A program made the position numbers and the translations under genes. A stretch of DNA of 6,080 bases from Pseudomonadota bacterium (GTDB lineage Bacteria; Pseudomonadota; Alphaproteobacteria; UBA828; JAPUJA01), in assembly GCA_027296525.1 (NCBI GenBank), contig JAPUJA010000019.1, positions 1 to 6,080 of the forward strand, read 5' to 3'. Below the pieces are notes generated by a model. The model had not been told where the DNA came from. It ran no database searches and saw nothing but the letters and a program-made list of their open reading frames with translations. Each line of letters begins with the position of its first letter. Positions within the stretch are counted from its first letter, which is position 1. This document shows, piece by piece, positions 4,716 to 6,080 of this stretch.

Positions 4716-6080
4716 GCGACATTCCCTCGGGCTCGTCGGCGACGGACCCCGCATCCAAGAAAGGGAAGCTCCGCCAACTCGCGCGCGTGGCGCGCTTCCT
4801 CAAGCCCTATCGCAAGGCCGTCGTCGGTGCCTTGTTCGCGCTTCTCGGCACCGCGGGGACGGTGCTTGCCATGCCCTATGGCGTGCGCCGGCTGATCGAT
4901 CAGGGCTTTCACAACGTCGACAGCTCGCGCCCGCTCGATTTCGCCTTGCTCGGGCTCTTTGCCCTGGTCCTCGCCCTCGCGGTCGCGACCTACGCGCGCT
5001 ATTACCTGGTTTCCTGGCTGGGCGAGAGGGTCACGGCGGATATTCGTCGGGCCGTCTACAACCATGTGATCGGCCTCAGCCCCGGCTTCTTCGAGATCAC
5101 CAAGACCGGCGAGGTGCTCTCGCGCATCACGACCGATACGACGCTGCTTCAAACCGTAATTACGAGCCAGGCGTCTCAGGCGCTGCGCAATCTGCTGCTT
5201 CTGCTCGGGGGCTTCGGCATGATGGCGGCGACGAGCCCCAAATTGACCGGCATGGCCGCGCTCATCGTGCCGGTCGTGGTGGTGCCCATCCTGCTCATCG
5301 GTCGCCAGGTCCGGCACTTGTCGCGTCAGAGTCAGGCCCGCATCGGCGAGATCAGTGCCCATGTCGAAGAGACCGTGAACGCGGTCCGCACCGTGCAGGC
5401 CTTCGGCCAGGAAGAGACCGAGCGCCGCCGGTTCGCCGATGGGGTCGAGAAGGCCTTCGCCATGGCGCTTCGCATGGTGCGCGCGCGCGCGCTGCTGACG
5501 GCGCTCGTCATCCTCATCGTCTTCTCTGGGGTCGGCGTGGTGCTCTGGGTCGGCGGTCATGACGTGCTCGCCGGGCGCCTCTCGCCGGGCGAGCTGTTTT
5601 CCTTCCTGTTGTACGCGGTCGTGCTCGCCGCGTCCTTCGGGGCGTTGAGCGAGGTTTATGGCGACTTGCAGCGGGCTGCGGGCGCGACCGCGCGGGTCTT
5701 CGATCTCTTGGCGAGCGCGCCCCAGATCACGACGCCCGCTGAACCCAAGCCCCTGCCCGAGCCGCCCGAGGGGCGCGTCAGCTTCGAGGGGGTCACCTTC
5801 CGTTATCCCTCCCAGTCCGATTGCCCGGCGCTCGAGGATTTCGCGCTCGAGGCGGCTCCCGGCGAAACGGTCGCCATCGTCGGCCCCTCAGGCGCCGGCA
5901 AGACCACCGTCTTCCAGTTGTTGCTCCGCTTCTACGACACGGACGCCGGTCGGATTCGGGTGGACGGCGTCGATCTCTCGGAGGCCCGGCCCGAGGAGGT
6001 GCGGGCCCGTTTCGGGCTGGTTCCTCAGGAGCCCGTGATCTTCGCGGCCGATGGCGCGGCGAACATCCGCTACGGCCGGC
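4712..6080 (+). CDS. MsbA-like ABC exporter half-transporter (3' end outside window)
   Basis: The first 456 residues of a type IV (ABCB-like) exporter are present. Family members have about 590-620, so most of the second half of the nucleotide-binding domain is missing. Residues 1-30 are cytosolic, followed by LKPYRKAVVG and about six transmembrane segments (near 35-57, 76-100, 155-175, 178-198, 260-283 and 293-313). The coupling region includes GFFEITKTGEVLSRITTD (125-142) and EETVNAVRTVQAFGQEE (219-235). The ATPase domain begins near 355. It shows the A-loop tyrosine in FRYP (Tyr365), Walker A GPSGAGKTT (391-399) and Q-loop VPQE with Gln439. The signature LSGGQ, Walker B and H-loop lie beyond the window. 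It probably homodimerises in the inner membrane. It resembles the MsbA-related family common in alphaproteobacteria, but lipid, polysaccharide or drug export cannot be separated from sequence. I chose ATG 4712 for the ATGA overlap with the short ORF. In-frame ATGs at 4700 and 4682 are alternatives. Confidence 0.93.
   Translation, partial: MSDIPSGSSATDPASKKGKLRQLARVARFLKPYRKAVVGALFALLGTAGTVLAMPYGVRRLIDQGFHNVDSSRPLDFALLGLFALVLALAVATYARYYLVSWLGERVTADIRRAVYNHVIGLSPGFFEITKTGEVLSRITTDTTLLQTVITSQASQALRNLLLLLGGFGMMAATSPKLTGMAALIVPVVVVPILLIGRQVRHLSRQSQARIGEISAHVEETVNAVRTVQAFGQEETERRRFADGVEKAFAMALRMVRARALLTALVILIVFSGVGVVLWVGGHDVLAGRLSPGELFSFLLYAVVLAASFGALSEVYGDLQRAAGATARVFDLLASAPQITTPAEPKPLPEPPEGRVSFEGVTFRYPSQSDCPALEDFALEAAPGETVAIVGPSGAGKTTVFQLLLRFYDTDAGRIRVDGVDLSEARPEEVRARFGLVPQEPVIFAADGAANIRYGR

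Noticed and set aside
4442..5560. A 372-codon minus-strand frame and a 309-codon plus-strand frame (4633-5562) overlapping the exporter
   Set aside because: The exporter frame has transmembrane segments, Walker A and Q-loop, and stays open to the window edge. The other two frames are rich in His, Arg and Gly and lack any family feature.
1..6080. A new defence, mobile or biosynthetic system
   Set aside because: Every full-length gene belongs to a well-known housekeeping family in a conservative arrangement. No effector, nuclease, toxin, recombinase or repeat array was found on either strand.

Overview
This window is about 6.1 kb of ordinary, GC-rich bacterial chromosome, and it most likely comes from an alphaproteobacterium. 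Four things suggest this: a tRNA-Val(CAC) of the GGGCGCTTAGCTCAGC type, a zinc-free form of ribosomal protein L31, an MsbA-related exporter next to rpmE, and strongly G/C-ending codons throughout. The genus cannot be fixed from the sequence. I see no transposase, integrase, CRISPR array, phage gene or other mark of an accessory region.

Layout. The left edge (1-37, minus) is the 5' half of a tRNA-Val gene, with its own promoter-like sequence in the gap before gph. Next, on the minus strand, is gph (105-767), a HAD-family phosphoglycolate phosphatase. A 163-bp divergent intergenic region separates gph from a tight glmU-glmS pair on the plus strand (931-2307 and 2312-4138), four bases apart. After glmS comes a 76-bp convergent gap holding a three-copy 16-bp tandem repeat and a G/C-rich stem. 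Then comes rpmE (4215-4445, minus), encoding ribosomal protein bL31. A second divergent intergenic region (4446-4711) carries facing promoter-like sequences, a perfect 14-bp tandem duplication and a possible 33-codon leader ORF. It leads into a large ABC exporter gene (4712 onward, plus), which runs off the right edge inside its ATP-binding domain.

How the genes work together. GlmS makes glucosamine-6-phosphate from fructose-6-phosphate and glutamine. GlmU later acetylates glucosamine-1-phosphate and joins it to UTP, giving UDP-GlcNAc for peptidoglycan and lipopolysaccharide. The intermediate mutase GlmM is not in this window. Their joint operon is therefore a cell-wall precursor unit. The ABC exporter belongs to the MsbA-like half-transporters, but its substrate cannot be told from sequence. 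Gph is a metabolite-repair enzyme, and tRNA-Val and L31 are translation parts.

Most interesting points. The best candidate for something undescribed is the leader upstream of the ABC exporter. It has a strong Shine-Dalgarno, a 33-codon arginine/proline/glycine-rich ORF, an internal hairpin, and an ATGA stop/start overlap with the exporter. The two short tandem repeats are secondary. I found no novel multi-gene system here.
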